From positions 1 to 64,000 of the forward strand of contig JRUP01000015.1 of NCBI GenBank assembly GCA_000773965.1: DNA of 64,000 bases, in the 5' to 3' direction. The stretch comes from Enterobacter cancerogenus (GTDB taxonomy: Bacteria > Pseudomonadota > Gammaproteobacteria > Enterobacterales > Enterobacteriaceae). The notes under the pieces were generated by a model, which worked only from the letters and a program-made list of their open reading frames with translations, was not told where the DNA came from and made no database searches. Below are positions 8,563-16,781 of this stretch, in pieces; position 1 is the first letter of the stretch, and each line of letters starts with the position of its first letter. The translations under genes were made by a program, and so were the position numbers.

Positions 8563-9558
8563 TCAGAATGCGCGCATTCTGTAGAGTGCATAGAGGAAAT
8601 AGTACGCTGTGATAGTATTCAAATTCATAATCATGTACTTCAGTTTTTCATTTTTATTCAGCAGAATGAAAATCCCTTTCGAGTATTTCCCCCGCTTTAT
8701 TTCATTTATTTCCTGCGCGATATCCGCAGGTGAAAACGACGAATGATACATCGCCGTGACAATTTGCATATCTAACGCCAGTACGCGTTTTGAAATGCCT
8801 TTTAGCAGGTAATCGAGATTACTTCCCTGGTATTTTTCAACGATAGAATCATACAGCGTGGTCAGAAACTGTTTCCTGACTTTAAGCTCGCTGTAATGCA
8901 CCTTTTGCTTGGATAATGAACCAGCAACATCTTCATAGTGGTAAGCTGTTCCCTGAGTAACCAGAAAATTGCTAATACAGCTGAAGAATTTGAGGTTAAA
9001 TAACAGATCCTCACTCATTGAGATCCCCTCAATAAAGCGCAGATTCAGCTCACTCAGTATCTGACGGCGATAACACTTATTATGCAAATAACCAATGTTG
9101 TCGCTCATCTCCAGCTCACCGAGCACATAAGGAATATCCTCGTTGCTGAAGAAGCCAGCCTGAGAGACCTTGCCCACACGGCCGTCGTTGAGGTTGCCTA
9201 CCATCAAATCTACCGACTCCGTTGGCCATGCATCCAGATTCTGTTTGAAGATCATCAAAAAATCATCATCCACCCAATCATCTGCATCGAGGAAGAGAAC
9301 ATATTCCCCACTGGCCTGTTGCAATCCGCTATTGCGAGCCGCGCTGACACCGGCGTTCCTTTGGTTGATCACCGTGACCTGAGAATAGCGTGAAAACTCC
9401 TCCAGTACGTTTAGGGTTGAATCAGTGCTACCATCATTAACCACCACAATTTCATAATCGCTGAACGTCTGATTAAGCACACTCAGCAATGTCCGCTTGA
9501 TGGTTTTTTGTGAGTTATAGACGGGAATAATAATACTGAAAAGTGGTTTTTCATTCAT
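8563..9558 (-). CDS. GT2-family glycosyltransferase
   Basis: A 331-residue inverting glycosyltransferase of the GT-A fold. The N-terminal half is diagnostic: FSIIIPVYN at residues 7-15, the nucleotide-binding VVNDGSTD around 40-46, and the metal-binding DADD at 91-94 followed by WVDDDF. A later MSEDLLF matches the catalytic ED pair of capsule and O-antigen transferases. The C-terminal third is variable, as is usual, and sets the acceptor. The start codon overlaps the stop of the upstream flippase gene (ATGA), so the two are translationally coupled. Base composition is visibly lower in G+C than the flanking housekeeping genes, suggesting transfer. Sugar donor and acceptor are not predictable. 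Confidence 0.9.
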   Translation of the reverse strand: MNEKPLFSIIIPVYNSQKTIKRTLLSVLNQTFSDYEIVVVNDGSTDSTLNVLEEFSRYSQVTVINQRNAGVSAARNSGLQQASGEYVLFLDADDWVDDDFLMIFKQNLDAWPTESVDLMVGNLNDGRVGKVSQAGFFSNEDIPYVLGELEMSDNIGYLHNKCYRRQILSELNLRFIEGISMSEDLLFNLKFFSCISNFLVTQGTAYHYEDVAGSLSKQKVHYSELKVRKQFLTTLYDSIVEKYQGSNLDYLLKGISKRVLALDMQIVTAMYHSSFSPADIAQEINEIKRGKYSKGIFILLNKNEKLKYMIMNLNTITAYYFLYALYRMRAF

Positions 9559-10862
9559 GATAAACTCTCTTTACTGTCTGAGGTTTTGTAATTGACAAAT
9601 AACTGCCATAGTTTCCTGGGGTTGAAAAAAATCTGATGAATACGCATCACCGGTTGCGCAGTGAAGAAATAATTAAGCAGCGAGAAAGAGAGGAATTCGG
9701 TTAATACCACGCTGAGGGCAGCGCCGGTTAAACCCAAAAGCGGCACCAATAAAATGGACGATGCCAGGCAGATAATTAATACCGCAAAGGTCTTTTTCAC
9801 TAAAAAGCGATAACCGTTGTACTTAATAATAAAACGGTCCATGAGGCTGCTGAGCACACCACACATCGCGCCCACACTGAGCAGCAGCGTCGGCGCGATG
9901 GCATCAAGATACGCCTCGCCGTAAAAGTCACGGATAAACCAACCTGCGAGTTGCCATATCGCCATGATCACAATGGCGGACACCCCCACGACCAGCAGAT
10001 GCAGTTTTTGCGCTTTGACAATTGACTGCTCATCATCACGCTCGGCAAAGAACGCCGGAAAAAATGAGGCCAACAAGGCATTAGGTAAAAACACCCATGA
10101 GGTTGCCAGCGTCATGGCAACAGCAAATATCCCCGCCTCTTTTACGCCGAGGAAATAGGAAACGCTGAGTTGGTTGACGCGGGTATAAATCGCGATAGCG
10201 ATCACCGAGAACACCAGCGAAATGCCAGAAGCCACCATGTAGCGCGAATACTTTTTGATGTGGCGCAGCGCCGGAATCGGCCCCTGGCGATGATAGCGCC
10301 AGAAAATCGCCAGCTTGATGCTGAACGGCAGCAACGTAGCCAGCACAATGGGGATCGCCAGAAACTGAGGGTCCAGTTGCAGATACGAAATAATGAAGCG
10401 CACTGACAGACTGATGGCGAGGCCGATCACGTTGGCGATCACATTGAGTCGAGCGTTGAGCATGGCCTCGTTGTAGATATTGACCAGATCAATCGACGAG
10501 AACAGACAGGCCATCGCCGCTGCGCAGATAAATACCAGCGCTTCACGGCTCCACGCCTCTCCCATGATCACCATGCCGCTGAGCGCTAAACCGCAGTAAA
10601 TCAGCATCACCAGCAGAAAAGTCGCCATCATCAGGCGAATACCTGAATGACGATTTTGTGAAATACGCTTCAGCAAAATCACATCGCTGCCCATCACGGC
10701 GATCGACTGAATAAACTGAAACACCAGCATGGAGAGTGAGATAATGCCGAAGGTGGTCGGTCCAACATATTTCGCGACATAGGACGTCACAAAAATCAGT
10801 CCAAACACTGCGATGAGTTTTTCAGCAATCATCCACATCGAATTTTTTAATTTATCTTTCAC
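9555..10862 (-). CDS. Wzx-like polysaccharide flippase (MOP/MATE superfamily)
   Basis: A 435-residue integral membrane protein with about twelve hydrophobic helices and the typical N-terminal pattern of O-antigen/capsule translocases (SMWMIAEKLIAVFGLIF, then YVGPTTFGI). Wzx proteins flip undecaprenyl-linked oligosaccharides across the inner membrane. It starts with GTG at 10862; GAGG lies seven bases upstream. A JUMPstart/ops element about 200 bases upstream puts it under RfaH-type antitermination. It is the first gene of a two-gene operon with a GT2 enzyme; no polymerase, ligase or nucleotide-sugar gene is nearby, so the repeat unit must be made by other loci or be very simple. Confidence 0.85.
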   Translation of the reverse strand: MKDKLKNSMWMIAEKLIAVFGLIFVTSYVAKYVGPTTFGIISLSMLVFQFIQSIAVMGSDVILLKRISQNRHSGIRLMMATFLLVMLIYCGLALSGMVIMGEAWSREALVFICAAAMACLFSSIDLVNIYNEAMLNARLNVIANVIGLAISLSVRFIISYLQLDPQFLAIPIVLATLLPFSIKLAIFWRYHRQGPIPALRHIKKYSRYMVASGISLVFSVIAIAIYTRVNQLSVSYFLGVKEAGIFAVAMTLATSWVFLPNALLASFFPAFFAERDDEQSIVKAQKLHLLVVGVSAIVIMAIWQLAGWFIRDFYGEAYLDAIAPTLLLSVGAMCGVLSSLMDRFIIKYNGYRFLVKKTFAVLIICLASSILLVPLLGLTGAALSVVLTEFLSFSLLNYFFTAQPVMRIHQIFFNPRKLWQLFVNYKTSDSKESLS

Positions 10863-12000
10863 AGATCAACCTCAGTGAGAATCATGGCTAAGCCAAACTT
10901 CACGTCCCTTTCGTCCGGCTTAACATTAAATTTGATTTATTTAGGAGTTTCCTCAGGCAGAAATCGCCGGCCTTTTAACTCTCATAAAACGGTGGGTTAA
11001 ATAAGATTATCGCTAATCAAATCGTGCAATTTTATTATTCATTCATTTAACTAAAAGCGCAGGCTACCGCCCCTGGCTTACAGCTACCAGTGTACTGACT
11101 ACCTGTTACGGGCTATTTTTGGCGCAAAGAAACCGCACTGCACTCAGACGAGTTCAGTTAAATATCATGCAGTTATATTAAGTCTCATTTCGAAGGCAAG
11201 ATGACACTTAGTGCAGTCACTGTGACATCAATAAGAAACGCCAATTATCAACATGCCATTCAATATGATTAAAACGGGTGCAGACTACTGAATTTTCTTG
11301 CACCACAAGAAATGCCGGCCGGGATTGAAAAGGTACATCTAAAGACGGCCTTCTCAACGAACGTTACGACATTAACGATTTTGCTGTATGCCCTGCCTTT
11401 CTATTATCTCGATGCGTCTTTCGCTGTTCGATAATGGCAAGTGGCGTTAATTCAACATGGCTCTTGCAGCCGTGTTGCAATGGGCTCAGGGCCCTAATTT
11501 TGCGATCTGATTCAAACTTTTAATCGCATTCTCACCAGACTACGCGATGAGGTCAATGGCCTGGAGGCCAATACGGAATTTACTTAGCTGGAAATGGGAT
11601 ATCGCAGAAGGGGAAAGATTAGCGCGGATGAATCGGTTTTCAGAAAACTGATTAAGGCGACAGTCAAATACTGTTAGGAATAATAAGATCGAAATGGACT
11701 TACAAGACCATTTTTCGCTAACACCTTGTTCTGTAAGTTAACCTGCTAATTATCCGGGCAAATTAAACTGTAATGAATCTGGAGATAAGAACGGACCTGA
11801 TATATCGAACCGTTTTATTGCCTGGTGTCGTACTAAAAACTACACCATTTCCAGATTAACGTTTTTTTGTACGCATTAACGTAAATAAAAAGAGAATTAA
11901 CACATTCCATCTGAGAATAACGCCATCCTATGCGGCTGGCGTGCCAGGAACCATTGTTAAAGAGACAACGCACCTGAGACGCTCTGCGTGTATTTTGGTC
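10863..12000. other. 1.1-kb AT-rich region upstream of the flippase operon
   Basis: The part next to the flippase gene (10863-11100) is its leader with the JUMPstart element. The remainder, up to the tailspike terminator, has no open frame of convincing length. Two short protein-like stretches on the plus strand, a 40-codon frame near 11312-11433 and a frame broken by TAG near 11500-11675, could be decayed coding sequence, but I do not recognise a family. No tRNA or insertion-sequence ends were seen. Confidence 0.5.
11064..11097 (-). promoter_or_regulatory. JUMPstart element with ops (GGCGGTAG)
   Basis: On the minus strand the segment reads CAGTACACTGGTAGCTG, then TAAGCCAGG, then GGCGGTAG (complement of 11064-11071). 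This is the classic JUMPstart layout found ahead of O-antigen, capsule and colanic-type operons. The ops core recruits RfaH to elongating RNA polymerase. It lies about 200 bases upstream of the flippase GTG. Confidence 0.9.
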
Positions 12001-12027
12001 AAAAAAAAAGCGAGGCCGCAGCCTCGC
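12001..12027 (-). terminator. Terminator of the lysis/tailspike operon
   Basis: GCGAGGC (12010-12016), loop CGCA, GCCTCGC (12021-12027). On the minus strand it is followed by nine T residues (complement of 12001-12009). It sits just past the tailspike stop. Confidence 0.92.
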
Positions 12028-12041
12028 CAGATAGATGGGTC

Positions 12042-13787
12042 TCAGTCGTAATAGGGAAGTTTACGATCGACACCGTTGATATTCACCAGCACAAAGCCGG
12101 TTGGCGCGGTTTTATTGGTTGGCGTTCCGGCGGCGGTGGCTACTGTCAGCACGCCCTTCTCATTAGCCCCAATCCCCGCCAGCCCATTGTGCATACCAAA
12201 GCGTGCGGCTGGCTTCAGTGTGCCCATGTTGGTGGTATCGGTAACAACCGACAGATCAGACTGGAACAGCGAGCATGAGCCTGAATCGAAACGCGTTGGG
12301 CCGGTCGTTTTCAGGTTCAGCATGGTGTCGCCACTGTTCGCTTTCAGCTTCACCCACACCACGGCATAAGTGGTACCGACACGGCCGTAACGCATATCCA
12401 GGATGGCGGGCTGTCCCATATGAAAGGCATCCGCCCACACCGTTTCCAGCCGTTGCAAATTGATCCAGGTTTTACCGCTACTTGCCACGTTAACCGGGGT
12501 GCCGGCGGTACCGGTGGGCTGGGTGGCATCGGCTTTACCAATAAACTCCATCTCCCACTGCTGGTTCGCATTCGGGAAGAACAGCTGCCCCAGGCGGTAC
12601 CAGTTGTCAGTTGACGTGTTATTGGTGATCTTGTAGCCGCTATAATAGCCGGCACGTAGCGATCCGGTCAGGAAACTACCGTAACTCTCGTCGCGGCGAT
12701 AACCATATTCGAAGGTGGAGAGCCATCTGCCGGCCACCAGATCGTTCGACACTTTCGCGCCAGATTGCAGGTTGATTTGACGCATCACCACGCGCGCATT
12801 ATTGAGATTGAAAGGATTGCCGCAATCCTCAATATTGAGCGTGTCAATGGTCCAGCCACCATCCGACAAGTCTCCTGGATTGCGCGTGTGCTCGATCCAC
12901 ACATTGCGCAAAATCCCCTGTGTACAGCGCGGCATATACAACGTGGCGTCACCATAACCCGTCTGGAAGTTACAGTTACAAATCTCAATCGCGGTAGAGT
13001 GATCCCATACCCCATTTGGTGAATTTGACCAGCCCACATCGAAGACGCGCGCATAGGTGTAGAGGGTATAAATCTGGTCAAATTTGGTGTCCAGCGTATC
13101 CAGCACTTTAATCACCGTGCCACCGTTATTCTGTGCGCGGAAACAGTAGATGTTTACCGTGGTGCCTTCGATACAGGTATTTTCGAAGAACGGTTGAACA
13201 TTGCTGCACATATCGGCAGTGATGGTGCCTTTGTTGGTGGTGATATCGGCCGAGGCCTGACCATTCCAGGCAATGCCGCGAATTGAGGTGCGGCGCGCCT
13301 TCACCTTGAATACCGGGTTGGCACTCTTATCCGAGATAATCGTGGTACGCGGCAGCGAACCCAGCTCAACATCATCACCCTGCAGACCGAAAAAGGCGTT
13401 ATCGGTGCCGCTGATATCAATTGGACTGATCAGAAACTTCCCGCCGGGAAAACGAATCGGCAGGTCCTTAATATTACCGCTGTAATTCTGCGTCCAGGTT
13501 AGCATGCGATTAACCGCGTCCGTGTCATTGGCATAACCGTCTCCTTTGGCACCAAAGTGATAGACGTTTACGTCAGAAGGATCGTTAATCACGCGTTTCC
13601 AGTAAAAGCCATTACCGATGGCTAAGGTACCGCCATCGTCTGTCGCGGTAGTGGTGCCAATAAAACCGGTGAAGTCACCGCCTCCATGGAAGGTGGAGTC
13701 CGCGTTGTAGCGGCGCAAAAACGCCAGATCGCCATTTTTAGTCGGCGTGGTGGTGCGCAGTTCTGCGAATGAATTAACTTCGATCAT
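12042..13787 (-). CDS. Phage tailspike-like protein, pectate-lyase fold
   Basis: A 581-residue protein. After an N-terminal module typical of tailspikes (FAELRTTTPTKNGDLAFLRRY, a Gly-rich stretch, then FYWKRV) comes DVNVYHFGAKGDGYANDTDAV. This is the hallmark of the pectate-lyase superfamily that opens the right-handed beta-helix of polysaccharide-degrading tailspikes. The remainder (NTCIEGTTVNIYCFRAQNN, repeated short beta rungs) fits such a helix with a C-terminal beta domain. ATG 13787 has GAGGAGG five bases upstream; ATG 13790 is the alternative. No head-binding domain or structural gene is present. It is the last gene of the lysis operon. Likely role: binding or depolymerising a surface polysaccharide; the substrate is unknown. 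Confidence 0.8.
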   Translation of the reverse strand: MIEVNSFAELRTTTPTKNGDLAFLRRYNADSTFHGGGDFTGFIGTTTATDDGGTLAIGNGFYWKRVINDPSDVNVYHFGAKGDGYANDTDAVNRMLTWTQNYSGNIKDLPIRFPGGKFLISPIDISGTDNAFFGLQGDDVELGSLPRTTIISDKSANPVFKVKARRTSIRGIAWNGQASADITTNKGTITADMCSNVQPFFENTCIEGTTVNIYCFRAQNNGGTVIKVLDTLDTKFDQIYTLYTYARVFDVGWSNSPNGVWDHSTAIEICNCNFQTGYGDATLYMPRCTQGILRNVWIEHTRNPGDLSDGGWTIDTLNIEDCGNPFNLNNARVVMRQINLQSGAKVSNDLVAGRWLSTFEYGYRRDESYGSFLTGSLRAGYYSGYKITNNTSTDNWYRLGQLFFPNANQQWEMEFIGKADATQPTGTAGTPVNVASSGKTWINLQRLETVWADAFHMGQPAILDMRYGRVGTTYAVVWVKLKANSGDTMLNLKTTGPTRFDSGSCSLFQSDLSVVTDTTNMGTLKPAARFGMHNGLAGIGANEKGVLTVATAAGTPTNKTAPTGFVLVNINGVDRKLPYYD

Positions 13788-13837
13788 CATAGCCTCCTCG
13801 GCCTTTTCAGGTTTGCAATGCAAGGGTGGGAACGGCG

Positions 13838-14068
13838 TTACTGCGCCAATCGGCCGCAGTGCTGTTCCCAGAGATCGTTGTGGTTATTGATGGCGCGCAC
13901 GGTGCGAACATCCATACGCTCGGCATCATTGCCGTGGGTGTAAATCGGGGAGAAAAGCGTACAAGCAGAGTCGATAACGACGGGAGATTCAGGGCTGGTT
14001 GTATTTCGAGTGCTGCAGCTTGTCGCGAGCAGCAGCGTCATCAAGATTAAGATTGCTGGCTTCCACAC
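13838..14068 (-). CDS. Rz1-like outer-membrane spanin lipoprotein
   Basis: A 76-residue protein starting at GTG 14068, with AGGAGG six bases upstream, inside the Rz gene and in another frame. A short hydrophobic signal leads to a lipobox (LLATSC), predicting an acylated Cys18. The C-terminal part has the conserved pattern of phage Rz1/LysC proteins: Cys, FSPIY, a D-x-x-R-M-D turn, a T-V-x-x-I-x-x-H-N helix and a final EQHCG. It would sit in the outer membrane and join Rz across the periplasm to fuse the membranes at lysis. The gene continues past the end of Rz, an overlapped rather than embedded arrangement. Confidence 0.85.
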   Translation of the reverse strand: MWKPAILILMTLLLATSCSTRNTTSPESPVVIDSACTLFSPIYTHGNDAERMDVRTVRAINNHNDLWEQHCGRLAQ

Positions 14069-14282
14069 GTTTAGCCTCCTCGCGCAACTGTTGTTGCTGC
14101 TGGTTAACCGCGACAGCCTGCACGGCCGCTTTATTCGCGGATTCCACCTCTGATTTGGCTTGTTGCTGCACCTTGCCAATCTTTCTGCCACCGAAGTAGC
14201 TGGCCACCAGTGCCGCAACAATGCCCGCCAGCGCAGCCAGCCAGTGCCAGCTGCCGCCAAGCAGTGAAGTGATCAGCGTCAT
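13989..14282 (-). CDS. Rz-like inner-membrane spanin
   Basis: A 97-residue protein with one N-terminal transmembrane helix (about 11-28, WHWLAALAGIVAALVASYF) and then a long Gln/Ala/Glu-rich coiled coil (about 35-85). That is the layout of i-spanins. It starts at an ATG overlapping the holin stop (ATGA), and the Rz1 frame begins within it. Together with Rz1 it completes a three-step phage lysis cassette. Confidence 0.85.
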   Translation of the reverse strand: MTLITSLLGGSWHWLAALAGIVAALVASYFGGRKIGKVQQQAKSEVESANKAAVQAVAVNQQQQQLREEAKRVEASNLNLDDAAARDKLQHSKYNQP

Positions 14283-14629
14283 GGTTTCTCCTCCAGCGTC
14301 TTGCGCTGTTCAATCAAGTTTTTCTGCCGGACAAACTGCGCCAGAACCCCCATCGCCACCATGAAGGCACCAATCAATCCGAGGTAGTTGTGGGGAAGAA
14401 TGTCTTTGATGTCCTGAGGCAATGCATTCCAGGCATCCAGCGCGGATGAGGGGAAGGATTGCGCCCAGGCGCTGAGCATCGAACCCAATGAAGCCAGCCA
14501 TACTGACCAGGTTTTGAACAACAGTCGCGCATGCTTCACAAACTCCAGCGTGGTAAAACGCTGGAGCAACAACAGCACAATCACTGCTGCCAGCACCGCG
14601 ATGACAAACACCATCCATCTCATGTTCAT
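14279..14629 (-). CDS. Putative holin
   Basis: A 116-residue membrane protein. One transmembrane helix lies near the N-terminus (about 5-23, Val/Leu/Ala-rich) and a second near 85-105 (LGLIGAFMVAMGVLAQF), followed by a charged tail with KxLEEKP. Size, helices and position between endolysin and spanins indicate the holin that releases the cytoplasmic lysozyme. ATG 14629 overlaps the endolysin stop (ATGA). A longer in-frame reading starting at 14713 lies inside the endolysin gene and is not preferred. The call rests largely on position and topology. Confidence 0.75.
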   Translation of the reverse strand: MNMRWMVFVIAVLAAVIVLLLLQRFTTLEFVKHARLLFKTWSVWLASLGSMLSAWAQSFPSSALDAWNALPQDIKDILPHNYLGLIGAFMVAMGVLAQFVRQKNLIEQRKTLEEKP

Positions 14630-15093
14630 AACAGCCCCCGATAAATGTCGTAGCTGCCGCTGCGCATGACCTCTGCGTGACGCCGTGCGCGCCCGGGCGT
14701 TTGCCGTGCCCACAAGCTGTCGAGCATGGCATTGGCGGCGCCGTTAAAGTCCCCCTGGGTGATGGCGCTCAGCATGCCGCGAAACAGGGATAACCCATCG
14801 ACTCCCAATTGATATGCCATGCTGATCAGCACATCACAGCGCGCCTCACTGCACTTGCTTAGCGCTTGCTGCACCAGAGCGCGCTGGTTCATCTCCAGCA
14901 CTTTGTTTTCCACAATGCACTGCTTCCACACATCCCCCACTCGTCGCGGTACCTGGAAGATGTAGTTGCTGAGTGAGGCTCCTTTCGGTCCGATGCGGAT
15001 ACCGCCGGCCACGGTAGGAAACCCTTGCGTATCAAGGTAGGGCGCCTCGCGGTAGCCCTCTTCAAAATTCAAAATGGCAATAATCTGGCTCAT
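14626..15093 (-). CDS. T4-type endolysin (lysozyme, GH24)
   Basis: A 155-residue cell-wall hydrolase cutting the MurNAc-GlcNAc bond. The T4 lysozyme catalytic triad spacing is exact: Glu12, Asp21 (E-x8-D) and Thr27 (D-x5-T) in EEGYREAPYLDTQGFPT. A C-terminal SLWARQTPGRARRHAEVM stretch corresponds to T4 lysozyme's RWYNQTPNRAKR segment. No signal peptide or SAR helix is seen, so it needs the holin to reach the wall. AGAGGA lies six bases before the ATG. The gene follows the small Arg-rich protein after a 181-base gap. Confidence 0.92.
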   Translation of the reverse strand: MSQIIAILNFEEGYREAPYLDTQGFPTVAGGIRIGPKGASLSNYIFQVPRRVGDVWKQCIVENKVLEMNQRALVQQALSKCSEARCDVLISMAYQLGVDGLSLFRGMLSAITQGDFNGAANAMLDSLWARQTPGRARRHAEVMRSGSYDIYRGLL

Positions 15094-15274
15094 AGCGATT
15101 CCTCTTTGACGGGCGCAACGATGTAAAAATGATTGCGCAAAGACTCCAAAACATAAATCTCACTGATCTATCCGCCATTTTGAGACCACGCGTAATCCGC
15201 GCTACGCTCAAGCGAGGCTAAACAGTGAGCAATAACGAAACGTTCCGCTTAAAGCTGGGAAATATGACAAGGAT

Positions 15275-15553
15275 TTAACGCACGGCGTACAAATGGACGT
15301 GGGGCAGACAGCAGTTGTCGAAGCTGGCGCTTTCGGCCTGACGTGGTGTGGGGGCCATTACCGCACAGTCGACTCGCGATTGCGTCTGGCGCTGGCAGAT
15401 GCGTTCTGCGCTACGCAGGCTTGGGTTATCGGGCTCAAGGCCTAAGGCGCAGTCGATACTGCGCTTCAGGCGGCTAAGTGACTGGCGGCGTCGGTGACGG
15501 CGGGTGCGCGCGTTCCCGGTGAAGACTGACTTGCCATACTGGATAATCGCCAT
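15275..15553 (-). CDS. Small Arg-rich protein of unknown function
   Basis: A 92-residue open frame. The start ATG 15553 is strongly supported by AGGAGGAG two bases upstream on the minus strand. Residues 12-30 are rich in Arg and Ser (GNARTRRHRRRQSLSRLKR), then the chain becomes Cys-containing and polar (ICQRQTQSRVDCAV). I recognise no family. The basic N-terminal part suggests nucleic-acid binding, for example an antiterminator or regulator of the lysis genes that follow, but that is only inference from position between the putative operator region and the endolysin. An overlapping upstream frame (15466-15726) has a possible signal-like N-terminus but weaker support. Confidence 0.45.
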   Translation of the reverse strand: MAIIQYGKSVFTGNARTRRHRRRQSLSRLKRSIDCALGLEPDNPSLRSAERICQRQTQSRVDCAVMAPTPRQAESASFDNCCLPHVHLYAVR

Positions 15554-15850
15554 AACTCCTCCTGTGAATGAGTCTTTGGCGATGGGGTGGCAGGCGCGGC
15601 GTGTCGGCTGAAGCCGAGGCGTCCGTGATTCCACTGCAAACACTCGACATCGACCCGCCCGGCTGCGTTCGCGGCCAGGGATAAGCAGAGGAGAGTGAAG
15701 TCAGAAGAGAGCTGACGACGCTGCATAATGCGCATCCACCCCATCCCAAAATTCACTGACTTTGGGTGGTGGGTATCGCGCTTGTGCAGCGCCTCAATTG
15801 TTTAAGAGCGGGCTCATCCGGGAGCAGTGATGTCGTCCTTCCATGGTCAA

Positions 15851-15879
15851 ATTATTAACAGGTTCTAATGCATTGGCAA
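15851..15879 (-). promoter_or_regulatory. Putative sigma-70 promoter of the lysis module
   Basis: On the minus strand TTGCCA (complement of 15874-15879), a 17-base spacer and AATAAT (complement of 15851-15856): each box differs from consensus at one position. Two copies of the putative repressor operator lie immediately upstream of the -35 box. Confidence 0.55.
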
Positions 15880-15881
15880 AC

Positions 15882-15917
15882 ACCAACAGTTAATTTTTTA
15901 TTTACCATCGGTTAAAT
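15882..15917. repeat. Operator-like repeats, downstream pair
   Basis: ACCAACAGTTAAT (15882-15894) and ACCATCGGTTAAAT (15904-15917), same orientation, 22 bases apart (about two helical turns). They match the repeats in the repressor's own promoter region. Confidence 0.6.
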
Positions 15918-15966
15918 TTATGATTTCAGCCGGAATATTTTTTTACCTGCTCAGCGCGTTTTGTGA

Positions 15967-16698
15967 TCAACCTAAAATCTGGTAATCACGCGCCTGGCTC
16001 ATGATGACGCGCGCCACCACCTGCAATGAGGCCGCCTCATCCAGGGTTAAGTACCAGGTCTCATAGCGCTTGTTGTCGGAGATGACCGCGACCTTTCTGT
16101 GTTGCAGCTGCAGACGTTTGAGATAAAGTTGATCATCCAGCGTAAACAGGTAAATCCCGTCTCCGTCAAAGCGATGCACGCTGATGTCCACGAACAGCTG
16201 ATCACGTGGCGCAAAGGTGCCGGCCATCGAATCATTGTTTAGCGCGATGAGGCGGATGCTCTCTGCCGGACGGCCACTGAACAGCACGCGTGCCTCATCC
16301 AGCCCATACTCGATAGCCTGAATGGTTTCGACCAGTTCATCACGCGCAGCAATGCCCTGAGCGCTTCGCTGCCCAATATCCAGACTCTCGACGCGGAACC
16401 GATGTTGCGGGTCAATAAGTGCATGCTGGCTCACCGTGGCATCGGGTTGCTCCATGCCAAACTGCAGCCACTCTACGCGCACGTCCAGCAACTGGCTGAG
16501 CGCCAGTAGATTACTGTCATCCGGAATCGATTGAGCGTTAAACCATTTCCAGACCCCCGGTGTTGAGATCCTGCATCCCCTTTTCTGCAGCGCCTGTGCA
16601 ACCTGTTTGTTTCGTCCATGTCCGACAATTCCCGCGCTATCACACGCGGCAATCAGCCTGGCAGTAAAAGCTTGTCTGCTACTCTCTTTTTTAACCAT
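15967..16698 (-). CDS. Phage-type repressor, HTH plus S24 peptidase-like domain
   Basis: A 243-residue CI-like regulator. Residues ~25-70 form an HTH domain (RNKQVAQALQKRGCRISTPG, then WKWFNAQSIPD). The C-terminal domain has the S24/LexA dyad: Ser157 in NNDSMAGTF and Lys194 in LYLKRLQ. No Ala-Gly or Cys-Gly scissile pair is visible in the linker (about 85-150), so self-cleavage is doubtful. The ATG 16698 falls inside one of the operator-like repeats and has a poor ribosome site, consistent with low, self-limited synthesis. It reads in the same direction as the lysis genes downstream, with further operator repeats between, so it probably represses both itself and them. Confidence 0.85.
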   Translation of the reverse strand: MVKKESSRQAFTARLIAACDSAGIVGHGRNKQVAQALQKRGCRISTPGVWKWFNAQSIPDDSNLLALSQLLDVRVEWLQFGMEQPDATVSQHALIDPQHRFRVESLDIGQRSAQGIAARDELVETIQAIEYGLDEARVLFSGRPAESIRLIALNNDSMAGTFAPRDQLFVDISVHRFDGDGIYLFTLDDQLYLKRLQLQHRKVAVISDNKRYETWYLTLDEAASLQVVARVIMSQARDYQILG

Positions 16699-16781
16699 CA
16701 GTTAATAATCTGCCATCAGTTAAAGACTGAATGTTATTTTCTTTTTTGCTACCAGTTCATTTTATATTACCGTCAGTTTAC
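16694..16781. repeat. Operator-like repeats, upstream set
   Basis: ACCATCAGTTAAT (16694-16706, covering the repressor start codon), GCCATCAGTTAAAG (16712-16725) and ACCGTCAGTTTAC (16769-16781), all in the same orientation; ACCAGTTCAT (16751-16760) may be a degenerate copy. The core CCATCAGTTAA is the shared unit. Placement within a promoter and leader supports autoregulation. Confidence 0.65.

Noticed and set aside
15466..15726. Second small gene upstream of the Arg-rich gene, with a signal-like N-terminus
   Set aside because: Weak ribosome site and heavy overlap with the better-supported 15275-15553 frame; mentioned only as a possibility.
12042..16698. LexA boxes upstream of the phage-like genes
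   Set aside because: I looked for CTGT-N8-ACAG-type sites in the repressor and lysis promoter regions and found none convincing.
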